The notes beneath the pieces were generated by a model, which made no database searches, had not been told where the DNA came from, and saw only the letters and a list, made by a program, of their open reading frames with translations. From Paraburkholderia lycopersici (GTDB lineage Bacteria; Pseudomonadota; Gammaproteobacteria; Burkholderiales; Burkholderiaceae), in NCBI RefSeq assembly GCF_900096975.1, contig NZ_FMYQ01000014.1:1-64000 (forward strand): a DNA stretch of 64,000 nt, read 5' to 3'. Both the position numbers and the translations under genes were made by a program. This document shows positions 8,460 through 18,289 of this stretch, piece by piece. Positions within the stretch are counted from its first letter, which is position 1, and the number at the start of each line of letters is the position of its first letter.

Positions 8460-9101
8460 TCAGGAATTCGCCTCGATGTACGCCTTGCGGTCGGCGTTGA
8501 CGCGCTGCGCCGCCGGACGCTCGCCGATCAGCTTGACATACGATTTCCAGTCGATACCCGCGTCGGCAAGGAAATCGCCGCCGTAGACCGCCTGCGTCGC
8601 GCGGGCCACGAGCGGCAGGCTCACGAACGCGGCCGCATCGGCCACGCCGAACTGCTCGCCCGCCACATAAGGCGCGAACTTCGCGAGCTGCCTGAAGCTC
8701 GCCACGTAGCGGCGCAGGCGCTTTTCCACCGCCGCCTTGATCTCGTCGCCCGTCTTCCCGCCGAAGAACGCCTCGCCGTAAAGTTCCCGCGCGTTCAACT
8801 CCAGATGCGTTTCGATAAAGACGACGAGTTCGCGCTCCTTCGCCGCCTGCCACGGGTCCGCCGCGAAAATGTGTTTGTCTGCAAAGCGGGCCGCCAGATA
8901 CTCGACGATCACTTCCGACTCGCACAGAAAACCCTGCTCCGTTTCGATATAAGGCACCTTGCCGCCCGGCGACTGCGCGAGCCGCGTCGCTTCGAGCGGC
9001 AGTTTCGTCGGCACCTCCTCGAACTCGATGCCGTGCTCGAGCAGCACGAGCTTGACCTTGTTGTAGTAGTTCGAGAGCGCGAAACCATGCAGCTTGATCA
9101 T
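8460..9101 (-). CDS. Glutathione S-transferase family protein
   Basis: 213 residues with the two GST domains: a thioredoxin-like N-terminal half (MIKLHGFALSNYYNKVKL; the cis-Pro turn GGKVPYIE; the gamma-glutamyl-binding CESEVIVEYL) and an all-helical C-terminal half. It probably uses glutathione in the cytosol; the acceptor is unknown. A strong AAGGAGA precedes the ATG. It is divergent from the enoyl-CoA hydratase region, and the operator-like sequence at 9166-9177 sits between them. Confidence 0.85.
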   Translation of the reverse strand: MIKLHGFALSNYYNKVKLVLLEHGIEFEEVPTKLPLEATRLAQSPGGKVPYIETEQGFLCESEVIVEYLAARFADKHIFAADPWQAAKERELVVFIETHLELNARELYGEAFFGGKTGDEIKAAVEKRLRRYVASFRQLAKFAPYVAGEQFGVADAAAFVSLPLVARATQAVYGGDFLADAGIDWKSYVKLIGERPAAQRVNADRKAYIEANS

Positions 9102-9154
9102 CCTCGTTGTCTCCTTGATAGGGGCGGTTCCCTTGTCGAAGCCGCCAAACCGTT

Positions 9155-9183
9155 TTCATAAAATTGTACGACCGTGCTATTCT
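9155..9183 (+). promoter_or_regulatory. Candidate promoter with operator-like repeat in the spacer
   Basis: TTCATA (9155-9160), 17 bases, TATTCT (9178-9183). The spacer holds GTACGACCGTGC (9166-9177), an imperfect inverted repeat with the same core ACGACCGT as the perfect repeat at 18278-18289. A repressor bound here would block the enoyl-CoA hydratase transcript and possibly the divergent GST gene. Confidence 0.4.
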
Positions 9184-9209
9184 AGGCCAATCCTGGAGCC
9201 AGGCTTCCA

Positions 9210-9482
9210 ATGACTTCACATCATTTCAATATCGAGACAACCGCCGCCGTCGGCCATGCAGCGATGGATTGCAATATTGCCCGGATCGCTGCCCCAGCGG
9301 AGTTCGCGATGCACCGCCACGACACCAGCCCGATGCGGCGCGGCATCCACGGCGTGCCAGGCGGTCCGCGCTGTCGCCCGTCGCCGTGGCTTGTGCGCCG
9401 CACGCAGCTCGGCCTTTCGCTGACGCAGCCGGAAGCACCGGCGTCCACCGACATCAACGCATCGAACGAGGCACCGCGATGA
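9210..9482 (+). CDS. Possible small ORF coupled to the enoyl-CoA hydratase
   Basis: 90 codons. I do not recognise the product: it has no hydrophobic segment and no motif, and includes several His and Arg residues. In favour are its position just downstream of the candidate promoter, a GGAG at 9194-9197, and a stop that overlaps the next start as ATGA (9479-9482), a usual sign of translational coupling. Against are the weak coding character of its second half and the 12-base gap between GGAG and ATG. It could simply be leader RNA. Apart from it and the promoter, the 9102-9478 region holds nothing I recognise. Confidence 0.3.
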   Translation: MTSHHFNIETTAAVGHAAMDCNIARIAAPAEFAMHRHDTSPMRRGIHGVPGGPRCRPSPWLVRRTQLGLSLTQPEAPASTDINASNEAPR

Positions 9483-10267
9483 GCGCCGAACTCCGCAGCA
9501 CCCGCCCGCAAAGCCACGAATCGACCCTCGTCCTCACGCTGTCGAACCCCGGCGCCCGCAACGCGCTGCATCCCGACATGTACGCCGCGGCCATCGAGGC
9601 CTTCGACGCCGCCGAGCGCGACTCGTCGCTGCGCGCGATCGTCCTCACCGGCGCGGACAACTTTTTCTGCGCGGGCGGCAATCTGAACCGTCTGCTCGAA
9701 AACCGCGCGAAGGACCCTTCGGTGCAAGCCGCCAGCGTCGACATGCTGGCCGCGTGGGTGACCGCGATGCGACAGTCGAGCAAGCCGATCATCGCGGCCG
9801 TGGAGGGTGCGGCTGCCGGCGCGGGCTTCTCGCTCGCGCTCGCCGCCGACCTGATCGTCGCCGCCGACGACGCGAAGTTCGTCATGGCCTATTCGCGCGT
9901 GGGCCTCACGCCCGATGGCGGCGGCTCGTGGTTTCTCGCGCGCTCGCTGCCGCGCGCGCTCGCGTTCGAGCTGATGGTGGAAGGCAAGCCGGTCGGCGCG
10001 CCTCGCCTGGCGGGGCTGGGCGTCGTGAACCGCCTCGCGAAACCGCAATCGGCGCTCGACACCGCCCTCGCCTGGGCCGACGAGCTCGCGAAGATCTCGC
10101 CCAACTCGGTAGCGCGCATCAAGGGCCTGACGAACGTCGCGGACGCACAGCCGCTCGAAGCCCAACTCGCCGCCGAGCGCGACAGCTTCGTCGCGTCGCT
10201 GCATCACCGCGACGGGCTCGAAGGCATTACTGCATTCCTCGAGAAGCGCGCCCCCGTCTACAGGTAA
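9479..10267 (+). CDS. Enoyl-CoA hydratase/isomerase family protein
   Basis: 262 residues, crotonase fold. The oxyanion-hole segments are visible as ADNFFCAGGNLNRL and EGAAAGAGFSLAL; the second catalytic region reads SRVGLTPDGGGSWFL, where Asp rather than the usual Glu pair may mean isomerase-like or other crotonase chemistry. The enzyme probably acts on a 2-enoyl-CoA in beta-oxidation. The ATG at 9479 overlaps the stop of the small ORF; the frame open upstream to 9164 is not coding. The next gene starts 20 bases after the stop, consistent with an operon. Confidence 0.88.
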   Translation: MSAELRSTRPQSHESTLVLTLSNPGARNALHPDMYAAAIEAFDAAERDSSLRAIVLTGADNFFCAGGNLNRLLENRAKDPSVQAASVDMLAAWVTAMRQSSKPIIAAVEGAAAGAGFSLALAADLIVAADDAKFVMAYSRVGLTPDGGGSWFLARSLPRALAFELMVEGKPVGAPRLAGLGVVNRLAKPQSALDTALAWADELAKISPNSVARIKGLTNVADAQPLEAQLAAERDSFVASLHHRDGLEGITAFLEKRAPVYR

Positions 10268-10287
10268 CCGGCTCGATCGGCACATCC

Positions 10288-11007
10288 ATGAGCGAATACC
10301 AGTTGCCCGCACGCCGCCGCCTCTACCTGATGCGGCACGGCGACGTCACTTACTTCGACGAGACGGGTCGCGCGATCGACCCGGACACCGTGCCGCTCAA
10401 CGAGCACGGCCGCGCCCAGGCAACGGCCGCGGGCGACGCGTTCGCGTTGCAGGACGTGCGCTTCGATCGCGTGATCGCGAGCGGCCTGCGCCGCACGGTC
10501 GAGACCGCGCAGCGCGTGCTCGCAGCCACCGGCCAGTCGATAGGGATCGAAGTGCAACCCGCGTGGGAAGAGATTCGCGGCGGACGCCTCGCCGCGATTG
10601 CGCCCGCCGAAGTCGAAGACGCCTTCCTCCGGGTGTTCGACGGCATCGTCCCCGAAGACACGCGTTTTCTGGGCGGCGAGACGATCGGCGAGCTGCTCGA
10701 CCGCGTGCTGCCCGCGCTCGACGCGCTACGCGACGATCGGTCGTGGGACACCGCGCTGCTCGTGCTGCACGGCGGCGTGAACCGCGCGATTCTGTCGCAT
10801 GCGATCACGGCGGGGGGCCGTGCGTTCTTTGGTCATCTCGCGCAGGCCACGGGGTGCGTCAACGCGCTCGACGTCGGCAACGCGCCGCGAGACTGGGTCG
10901 TGCGCACGCTCAACTACGCGCCGCCCACGCCGCTTCATCGCGACGTGCGCAACACGACGATGGAAATGCTTTACGCGCAATACCTGCGCTATCGACCGCG
11001 CGGCTAG
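10288..11007 (+). CDS. Histidine phosphatase (phosphoglycerate mutase-like)
   Basis: 239 residues. The branch-1 histidine phosphatase signature LYLMRHGD is near the N-terminus, and the second catalytic His is in VLHGGVNRAIL. The substrate is unknown; the same family contains phosphatases of sugar phosphates, alpha-ribazole phosphate and small metabolites. It sits between an enoyl-CoA hydratase and an ACAD10-like kinase on the same strand, so a role linked to acyl-CoA or lipid metabolism is possible but not shown. Confidence 0.82.
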   Translation: MSEYQLPARRRLYLMRHGDVTYFDETGRAIDPDTVPLNEHGRAQATAAGDAFALQDVRFDRVIASGLRRTVETAQRVLAATGQSIGIEVQPAWEEIRGGRLAAIAPAEVEDAFLRVFDGIVPEDTRFLGGETIGELLDRVLPALDALRDDRSWDTALLVLHGGVNRAILSHAITAGGRAFFGHLAQATGCVNALDVGNAPRDWVVRTLNYAPPTPLHRDVRNTTMEMLYAQYLRYRPRG

Positions 11008-11049
11008 CGCGCCGCGGCCCACTGGAGAAACAGGAGAAGGGAGACAAAC

Positions 11050-12180
11050 ATGGCGCAAGCCACCCCGGATGGAGACACCCAACAGAGCGCACAGGCAAAC
11101 GCACAAGCCGGCACCGATTACTCGGCGTTCGAAGGCACGCGCCCGGTCGCCGAGCGCCAGCGCTTTGACGCCGCCGCGCTGGCCGCCTGGCTGACCGCTC
11201 ACGTGGCCGGCTTCGAAGGTCCGCTGACCATCGAGCAGTTCGCGGGCGGCCAGTCGAACCCGACGTTCAAGCTCGTCACGCCCGGCCGCACATACGTCAT
11301 GCGCGCAAAGCCGGGCCCGAAGGCGAAGCTCCTGCCATCGGCGCATGCGATCGAGCGCGAGTATCGCGTGATGGATGCGCTCGCCGCAACCGACGTGCCG
11401 GTCGCGAAAATGCTCGCGCTCTGCGACGACGAAGCGGTGATCGGCCGCGCTTTCTACGTGATGGAGTTCGTCGAGGGCCGCGTGCTCTGGGACCAGTCGC
11501 TGCCCGGCATGACGCGCGAGGCGCGCGGCGCGATCTACGACGAGATGAACCGCGTGATCGCCGCGCTCCACAACGTGGAGCCCGATGCCGTGGGCCTCGC
11601 CGACTACGGCAAGCCCGGCAATTATTTCGCACGCCAGATCGATCGCTGGAGCCGCCAGTATCTGGCGTCGGAAACGGAGCGGATCGACGCGATGCATCAC
11701 CTCATCGAATGGCTGCCGCAGCACATGCCGGACGACGCAGGCTCTCGCGTATCGGTCGTGCACGGCGACTACCGGCTCGACAATCTGATCTTCCACCCGA
11801 GCGAGCCGCGCGTGCTGGCTGTGCTCGACTGGGAGCTCTCCACGCTCGGCGATCCGCTCGCCGACTTTTCATACCACTGCATGGCGTGGCACGTCGATCC
11901 CGCGCAGTTTCGCGGCATCGCCGGGCTCGACTGGCAAGCGCTCGGCATTCCCGACGAAGCGCATTACGTCGAACGCTATTGCGAGCGCACGGGCCTCGAA
12001 ATTCGCGGCGACTGGAACTTCTATCTTGCATACAACATGTTCCGGATCGCGGCGATCCTGCAGGGCATCATGAAGCGCGTGGCGGACGGCACAGCCGCTA
12101 GCGCGCAGGCGCTCGACGCGGGCCGCCGCGCGCGGCCGATGGCCGAACTCGCCTGGCGCTACGCGCAGAAGGTTCGCTGA
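11050..12180 (+). CDS. Phosphotransferase family protein (ACAD10/APH-like)
   Basis: 376 residues with the aminoglycoside-phosphotransferase/choline-kinase fold. The catalytic loop is visible as VVHGDYRLDNLIFHP and the metal site as VLDWELSTLGDPLADF. Its closest relatives by pattern are the kinase-like proteins found beside acyl-CoA dehydrogenases (the ACAD10 kinase domain), which phosphorylate 4-hydroxyacyl-CoAs. That context holds here: the next gene encodes an acyl-CoA dehydrogenase. GGAGAAGGGAG precedes the ATG. An antibiotic-resistance role is unlikely. Confidence 0.85.
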   Translation: MAQATPDGDTQQSAQANAQAGTDYSAFEGTRPVAERQRFDAAALAAWLTAHVAGFEGPLTIEQFAGGQSNPTFKLVTPGRTYVMRAKPGPKAKLLPSAHAIEREYRVMDALAATDVPVAKMLALCDDEAVIGRAFYVMEFVEGRVLWDQSLPGMTREARGAIYDEMNRVIAALHNVEPDAVGLADYGKPGNYFARQIDRWSRQYLASETERIDAMHHLIEWLPQHMPDDAGSRVSVVHGDYRLDNLIFHPSEPRVLAVLDWELSTLGDPLADFSYHCMAWHVDPAQFRGIAGLDWQALGIPDEAHYVERYCERTGLEIRGDWNFYLAYNMFRIAAILQGIMKRVADGTAASAQALDAGRRARPMAELAWRYAQKVR

Positions 12181-12238
12181 GACTCACTCGAGAAAGATGT
12201 CTTTTTCATAGTCATTGCATCGCATTGCGAGGTCACCG

Positions 12239-13498
12239 ATGAACTTCGATTACTCCCCGAAAGTGCAGGCGCTGCGCGAGAAGCTGCTCGCGTTCTTCGA
12301 CGAACACATCTATCCGAACGAGGCTGTCTTCCACGAAGAAGTCGAGCGCAACCGTGCGAACGGCAACGCCTGGGTGCCCACGGAAATCGTCGAAAATTTG
12401 AAGCAAAAGGCGCGCGAAGCGGGGCTGTGGAACCTGTTCCTGCCCGACTCCGGCCGCGGCGCCGGCCTCACGAATCTGGAATACGCACCGCTGTGCGAAA
12501 TCATGGGCCGCGTGCACTGGGCACCCGAAGTCTTCAACTGCAGCGCGCCCGACACCGGCAACATGGAGACGATCGAGCGCTATGGCAGCGAAGCGCATAA
12601 ACAACAGTGGCTCGAACCGCTGCTGCAAGGGGAAATCCGCTCGGCGTTCCTGATGACCGAGCCCGAAGTGGCCTCTTCGGACGCGACCAACATCCAGACG
12701 CGCATCGAACGCGACGGCGACGAGTACGTGATCAACGGCACGAAGTGGTGGTCGTCGGGCGCGGGCGACCCGCGCTGCGCGATCTACATCGTGATGGGCA
12801 AGACCGATCCCGACGCGCCGCGCCATACCCAGCAGTCGATGATCCTCGTGCCCGCCGACGCCGCCGGCATCACCGTGCGCCGCCCGCTCACCGTGTTCGG
12901 CTACGACGACGCGCCGCACGGCCACATGGAGATCACGCTCGAAAACGTGCGCGTGCCCGCTTCGAACATCCTGCTAGGCGTGGGCCGCGGCTTCGAGATC
13001 GCGCAAGGGCGTCTCGGGCCAGGGCGCATCCACCATTGCATGCGCCTCATCGGCCTCGCCGAGCGCGCGCTCGAATTCATGGCGAAGCGCGCCCTCTCGC
13101 GCGTCGCGTTCGGCAAGCCGGTCGCGTCGCAGACGGTCACCCAGGAGCGCATTGCCGAAGCGCGCTGCATGATCGAGCAGGCTCGCCTGCTCACGCTCAA
13201 GACCGCCTACATGATGGACACCGTCGGCAACAAGGGCGCGCGCGGCGAGATCGCCATGATCAAGGTGGTGGCGCCGAACATGGCCTGCCAGGTAATCGAC
13301 TGGGCGATGCAGGTGCACGGCGCGGCGGGCGTGAGCGGCGACTTTCCGCTCGCTTATTCGTACGCCTCGGCACGCACGCTGCGCTTTGCGGACGGCCCCG
13401 ACGAAGTGCACCGCAACGCCATCGCCAAGCTCGAACTCGCGCGCTACATGGACGCGGGCGCGGCCTCGCGCGTGGAAATGCCGGTCACGCGCTCGTAA
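12239..13498 (+). CDS. Acyl-CoA dehydrogenase (ACAD10/11-like)
   Basis: 419 residues covering the N-terminal helical, middle beta and C-terminal helical domains of flavin acyl-CoA dehydrogenases. FAD and substrate contacts include FLMTEPEVASSDAT and GTKWWSSGAGD; the C-terminal part reads QVHGAAGVSGDFPLAY. The likely partner is the upstream APH-like kinase gene: in ACAD10/11 systems, kinase and dehydrogenase together degrade 4-hydroxy acids. The ATG at 12239 (MNFDYSPKV) is favoured by the family start and by GCGAGG seven bases upstream; a start at 12215 would add eight residues. Confidence 0.88.
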   Translation: MNFDYSPKVQALREKLLAFFDEHIYPNEAVFHEEVERNRANGNAWVPTEIVENLKQKAREAGLWNLFLPDSGRGAGLTNLEYAPLCEIMGRVHWAPEVFNCSAPDTGNMETIERYGSEAHKQQWLEPLLQGEIRSAFLMTEPEVASSDATNIQTRIERDGDEYVINGTKWWSSGAGDPRCAIYIVMGKTDPDAPRHTQQSMILVPADAAGITVRRPLTVFGYDDAPHGHMEITLENVRVPASNILLGVGRGFEIAQGRLGPGRIHHCMRLIGLAERALEFMAKRALSRVAFGKPVASQTVTQERIAEARCMIEQARLLTLKTAYMMDTVGNKGARGEIAMIKVVAPNMACQVIDWAMQVHGAAGVSGDFPLAYSYASARTLRFADGPDEVHRNAIAKLELARYMDAGAASRVEMPVTRS

Positions 13499-13623
13499 GT
13501 CCACAAACCCGTCAGGGGCGCTCGCGCGCCCTCTGCGAGCGACGCCGATCTATGCTAATTTGCGCCAGATCCGGCGTCGCGGCAGGCTTCGCGACGCCTC
13601 GTCAATGGTGCCAAGGAGCCACG

Positions 13624-14325
13624 ATGATCGACGTCTATAGCTGGGCCACGCCGAACGGTCACAAAGTCCATATCATGCTCGAGGAAACCGGACTCGAATA
13701 TCGGGTGCATCCGGTCGATATCGGCGCGGGCGATCAGTTCAAGCCCGAATTCCTCGCCATCAGCCCGAACAACAAGATTCCCGCCATCGTCGATTCGGAC
13801 GGGCCGCCCCGCGCTGACGGCAAGCCGTTCTCGCTGTTCGAGTCGGGCGCGATCCTCATCTATCTCGCCGCGAAAACGGGCCGCTTCATGCCCGAAGACC
13901 TCGCCGCGCGCTACGACGTGCTGCAGTGGGTGATGTTCCAGATGGGCGGCCTCGGTCCGATGCTCGGCCAGGCGCATCACTTCCGCATCTACGCGCCCGA
14001 GAAGATCGACTACGCCATCAATCGCTACACGAACGAGGCGAAACGCCTCTACAACGTGATGGAAACGCAGCTCGGAAAGACCGAATATCTGGCCGGAGAC
14101 GAGTACACCATCGCGGATATCGCGGCCTTCCCCTGGACGCGCTCCTGGCAGAACCAGGGCGTCGATCTCGACGCCCTGCCTAACGTGAAGCGCTGGCACG
14201 AAGCGATCGCCGCACGGCCGGCGGTCAAGCGCGGCGTCGAAGTGCTGGCGAACGCGCGCAAGCCGCTGATGGACGAGAAGGCGAAGGAAATGCTGTTCGG
14301 CGCGACTCAGTACGCCAGACACTGA
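13624..14325 (+). CDS. Glutathione S-transferase, YfcG/YghU-like (disulfide-bond oxidoreductase type)
   Basis: 233 residues. The start MIDVYSWATPNGHKV, the segment NNKIPAIVD (cis-Pro) and FESGAILIYLA are typical of the nu-class YfcG/YghU group, which uses glutathione in disulfide reductase reactions. The C-terminal helical domain is full length. AAGGAG lies seven bases before the ATG. It is preceded by 125 bases that contain a GC-rich hairpin (about 13514-13533) after the dehydrogenase stop, so it may have its own promoter. Confidence 0.87.
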   Translation: MIDVYSWATPNGHKVHIMLEETGLEYRVHPVDIGAGDQFKPEFLAISPNNKIPAIVDSDGPPRADGKPFSLFESGAILIYLAAKTGRFMPEDLAARYDVLQWVMFQMGGLGPMLGQAHHFRIYAPEKIDYAINRYTNEAKRLYNVMETQLGKTEYLAGDEYTIADIAAFPWTRSWQNQGVDLDALPNVKRWHEAIAARPAVKRGVEVLANARKPLMDEKAKEMLFGATQYARH

Positions 14326-14367
14326 ACGGCGGCAGCCGCTTCGGAGCATCGATAAAGAAGCATCGGT

Positions 14368-14404
14368 AAAGGGGCGGCCGCCTTGCAGCGGCGCGCCCCC
14401 TTTT
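14368..14404. terminator. Bidirectional terminator between convergent operons
   Basis: A stem GGGGCG-GCCGC paired with GCGGC-GCGCCCC is flanked by AAA on the left and TTTT on the right. It lies between the GST gene (plus) and the MaoC gene (minus). Confidence 0.8.
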
Positions 14405-14420
14405 CGTTGCGCGCGCGATC

Positions 14421-14873
14421 TTAGAAGTAGTGGCGCGTGATGAACTCGGCCACGCACGCGGGCCGCTCGCTGCCTTCGCGCTCGACGCCCACGTCCCAGA
14501 CGACCTGCACGCCGCCGCCCTCGACATCGCTCACCTCCTTCACCGCGATGCGCGCGCGCACCTTTGCGCCCACCGGCACCGGTTGCGTGAAGCGCACGCG
14601 GTTCAGTCCGTAGTTCACGCCCATGCGCTGACGCATCTGCAGCGTCGCGCCGAGCAGCGCGGGAATCAGCGAAAGCGTGAGAAAACCGTGCGCGATCGGG
14701 CCGCCGAACGGCGACTCGCGACGCGCGCGTTCGGCGTCGACGTGGATCCACTGGTGGTCGCCCGTGGCGTCGGCGAAACCGCGCACGTCCGCCTCGCCCA
14801 CCTCGCGCCAGCCGCTCACGAGCGGCGGCGCGCCGACGAGCGCGCGCAACGCGGCGGCGTCGGCGATCTGCAT
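14421..14873 (-). CDS. MaoC-family dehydratase (hot-dog fold)
   Basis: 150 residues. The R-specific hydratase signature is clear: FADATGDHQWIHVD with catalytic Asp and His, then PIAHGFLTLSL. The product is a single hot-dog enoyl-CoA hydratase-like enzyme acting on acyl-CoA in the cytosol. The start is uncertain: ATG at 14873 matches the usual family start, while GTG at 14891 overlaps the stop of the upstream MaoC gene (GTGA) and would allow coupling. The two MaoC genes are adjacent and may form a heteromer, as in some 2-enoyl-CoA hydratases. Confidence 0.85.
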   Translation of the reverse strand: MQIADAAALRALVGAPPLVSGWREVGEADVRGFADATGDHQWIHVDAERARRESPFGGPIAHGFLTLSLIPALLGATLQMRQRMGVNYGLNRVRFTQPVPVGAKVRARIAVKEVSDVEGGGVQVVWDVGVEREGSERPACVAEFITRHYF

Positions 14874-14887
14874 GACGTCGCTTTCGC

Positions 14888-15346
14888 TCACGACGCGCTC
14901 CCGGGATGGCGAAGACCGAACAGCGCCTTCGAACGCACCGTCACGATCAGTTCGCCGTGCTGATTGTGTCCTTCCCACTGCGTTTCGACGATGCCGCGAT
15001 CAGGCTTGCTTTGAGAGACGCGCTTGCTCAGGATCGCGTTCGTCATCGTGAGCGTGTCGCCCACGCGCGTAGGCTTGAGCCAGCGAATCTCGTCGACGCC
15101 CGGCGAGCCCATCGACGTCGAATCCTTCAGGAAGTTGCGCACGAGCATACCCATCATGACCGAGCAGGTGTGCCAGCCGCTTGCGACGAGGCCGCCGAAC
15201 ATCGACGCCTCGCCGGCCGCCTCGCTCAAGTGGAACGGCTGCGGATCGAACTGCTCCGCGAAATGCACCACCTCGTCGCGCTGGAAGGTGTACGAACCGA
15301 CCACATAGCGCTTTCCGACTTCGAGATCTTCGTAACTCAGACCCAT
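14888..15346 (-). CDS. MaoC-family dehydratase (hot-dog fold)
   Basis: 152 residues. The segment FAEQFDPQPFHLSEAAGEASMFGGLVASGWHT carries the hydratase Asp and His in the NodN/MaoC arrangement and is distinct from its neighbour. It is probably an acyl-CoA dehydratase. Its stop overlaps or lies just before the start of the downstream MaoC gene, and it begins 38 bases after an acyl-CoA dehydrogenase gene, so it belongs to that operon. Confidence 0.85.
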   Translation of the reverse strand: MGLSYEDLEVGKRYVVGSYTFQRDEVVHFAEQFDPQPFHLSEAAGEASMFGGLVASGWHTCSVMMGMLVRNFLKDSTSMGSPGVDEIRWLKPTRVGDTLTMTNAILSKRVSQSKPDRGIVETQWEGHNQHGELIVTVRSKALFGLRHPGSAS

Positions 15347-15384
15347 CCCTGCTCTCCGCTTATGTTGCTTGCCGCCGCTGTGCC

Positions 15385-16509
15385 TTATGCCGCCTTCGCG
15401 AAGCCGGGCAGCGAGGCGAAGCGTTCAAGATGATGATCGACGTCGCCGAGCGTCGTTTCGATGATCGCGAGGCGCTTGAACAGATGCGCGGCCGCGACCT
15501 CGTTGGTGACGCCCATGCCGCCGTGCAGTTGTACGGCCTGTTGCCCGACGAAGCGCGCCGCCTGTCCCACGCGCACCTTGGCCGCCGAAATGGCGCGGCG
15601 TCGCGCCTCGGGCGACTCGCTACTGTAACGCGCGGCGGCGAGGTACGTCAGCGAGCGGGCTTGCTCCGCGTGGATCAGCATTTCGGCCATGCGATGCTGC
15701 AGGGCCTGGAAACGCGCGATCGGCACGCCGAACTGCTGGCGCGTCTTCGTGTACTCGACGGTCGCGTGGTTGAGCGCGTCCATCGCGCCCAGGGCTTCGG
15801 CGCACAGCAGGAAGGTCGCGTAGTCCGCAATCTTTTCCCACGTCGCCGCGCCGGTGTGCCCGTCGCCAGGACGGCGCGCGTGCGCGTCCTTGAACGTGAG
15901 CGTGGCGGCGCGCTGGCCGTCGATCGTGCGGTAGTCGCTTACCTCGACACCTTTCGCGTCGCGCGCGACGACGAAAAGCGCCACCTCGCCCGCAAGCCGC
16001 GCCGGCACGATCCAGTAGTCGGCCTGCGCCCCGTGCTGCACGACCGACTTCGTGCCGCTGAGCGCGAAGCCGTCGCCGGTTTCCTTCGCCTGCGTGTCGA
16101 GCGAGAACAGGTCGTAGCGCGCCTGCGGCTCGTGGAACGCGGCGGCAAGCTTGATCTCGCCCGCGGCGACGCGCCGGAGCAGCGCGGCGTTTTCTGCCGT
16201 GGAGGCGCCCGCGAGCTTGAGCGCCTCGACGCCCACCGCGGTTGCCCAGTACGGCTCGACCACGAGCGCGCGACCCAGCTCCTGCATGACCACGAGCATG
16301 TCGAACGGCGAGCCGTCGAAGCCGCCCTGTTCGGCCGGCACCGGCAGCGCAGTGAGGCCGAGTTCGACGAATGCACGCCAGTGTTCGCTCGAAACGCCCG
16401 CGCCCGTCTTCACGATCGCCTGGCGCGCTTCGAAGCCGTAGTTCTTGTCGAGATAGCGACGCAACGCGCCAGCGAGTTGCTGTTGCTCTTCGGTGAAATT
16501 GAAGTTCAT
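15385..16509 (-). CDS. Acyl-CoA dehydrogenase family protein (small-subunit type)
   Basis: 374 residues. The start MNFNFTEEQQQLAGALRR and the segment QLHGGMGVTNEVAAAHLF place it in the acyl-CoA dehydrogenase family, close to the small subunit of pimeloyl-CoA-type dehydrogenases. The FAD domain is shorter and more divergent than in its neighbour. Together with the adjacent upstream gene (11 bases away) it probably forms an alpha2beta2 enzyme. ATG at 16509 is preferred; five more residues would be needed to reach the longer frame start. The substrate is not predictable from sequence alone. Confidence 0.85.
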   Translation of the reverse strand: MNFNFTEEQQQLAGALRRYLDKNYGFEARQAIVKTGAGVSSEHWRAFVELGLTALPVPAEQGGFDGSPFDMLVVMQELGRALVVEPYWATAVGVEALKLAGASTAENAALLRRVAAGEIKLAAAFHEPQARYDLFSLDTQAKETGDGFALSGTKSVVQHGAQADYWIVPARLAGEVALFVVARDAKGVEVSDYRTIDGQRAATLTFKDAHARRPGDGHTGAATWEKIADYATFLLCAEALGAMDALNHATVEYTKTRQQFGVPIARFQALQHRMAEMLIHAEQARSLTYLAAARYSSESPEARRRAISAAKVRVGQAARFVGQQAVQLHGGMGVTNEVAAAHLFKRLAIIETTLGDVDHHLERFASLPGFAKAA

Positions 16510-16520
16510 TGCGCCGCTCC

Positions 16521-17729
<1,209 letters not shown>

Positions 17730-17796
17730 GCGCAGTGTCTCCTGGCCGCTGCCGGTGCGGAACGAACCCCGCGCCGCGACGAAGACCCGCACGGCG

Positions 17797-18231
17797 TTAT
17801 TGCAGCGGGCCCTTCAGCGCGGCCGGAACCGGCAGCGGCATCACATCGATGCCTTCTTCGACGAGAGCTTGCGCATCTTCCGCGGATGCGACTCCACGAA
17901 TGTTGCGCGACGGCGCTTCCTTGTAGTGAATGCGCCGCGCCTCCTCGGCGAAACGGTCGCCCACGTTCTCCGTCTTATCGAGGACCTCGCGAATCACGCG
18001 CATCGCATGCGCCTGCCAGTGCTCTGCCGGGTCGCGAGGCGACGCTCGAGGCGTCTCGCTCGCGCCGGACAGGTTCAGCCGGGGCGCGGACGGCAAGCGG
18101 CTCACGTGGGTCGCGCCGCACATCGGACATTCGACCAGTTTGCGGGACAGTTGCGACTCGTAATCGTCAACCGATGCGAACCAGCCTTCAAACCGATGGC
18201 CGTCTGGACACTGTAAATCGAGGACCTTCAT
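17797..18231 (-). CDS. DUF1178 family protein
   Basis: 144 residues. The N-terminus has a zinc-ribbon-like set: LQCPDGHRFEGWF, then ECPMCGATHVSRLPS, giving Cys-X-X-X-His and Cys-X-X-Cys. The rest is helical and charged. The function of this alphaproteobacterial and betaproteobacterial family is unknown. It is the first gene of a minus-strand run leading into two acyl-CoA dehydrogenases and two MaoC genes, and an operator-like repeat sits over its candidate promoter. Confidence 0.85.
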   Translation of the reverse strand: MKVLDLQCPDGHRFEGWFASVDDYESQLSRKLVECPMCGATHVSRLPSAPRLNLSGASETPRASPRDPAEHWQAHAMRVIREVLDKTENVGDRFAEEARRIHYKEAPSRNIRGVASAEDAQALVEEGIDVMPLPVPAALKGPLQ

Positions 18232-18252
18232 GGGGAATCGAGGCTTGCGATG

Positions 18253-18289
18253 AGTTTAGCGCAAATCGTAAATTTAAGAACGACCGTTC
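18253..18289 (-). promoter_or_regulatory. Candidate promoter and operator upstream of DUF1178
   Basis: On the minus strand TAAACT (-10, 18253-18258) lies 17 bases downstream of a weak -35 position (18276-18281). The perfect inverted repeat GAACG-AC-CGTTC (18278-18289) overlaps that -35, the layout of a repressor operator, and is the kind of short palindrome bound by TetR-family proteins. A second possible -10, TACAAT (18335-18340), is followed by a CCCGGGA/TCCCGGG hairpin (18312-18328). Confidence 0.45.

Noticed and set aside
11050..12180. Aminoglycoside resistance gene
   Set aside because: The APH fold is shared, but the neighbouring acyl-CoA dehydrogenase and the sequence pattern fit the ACAD10-type kinase.
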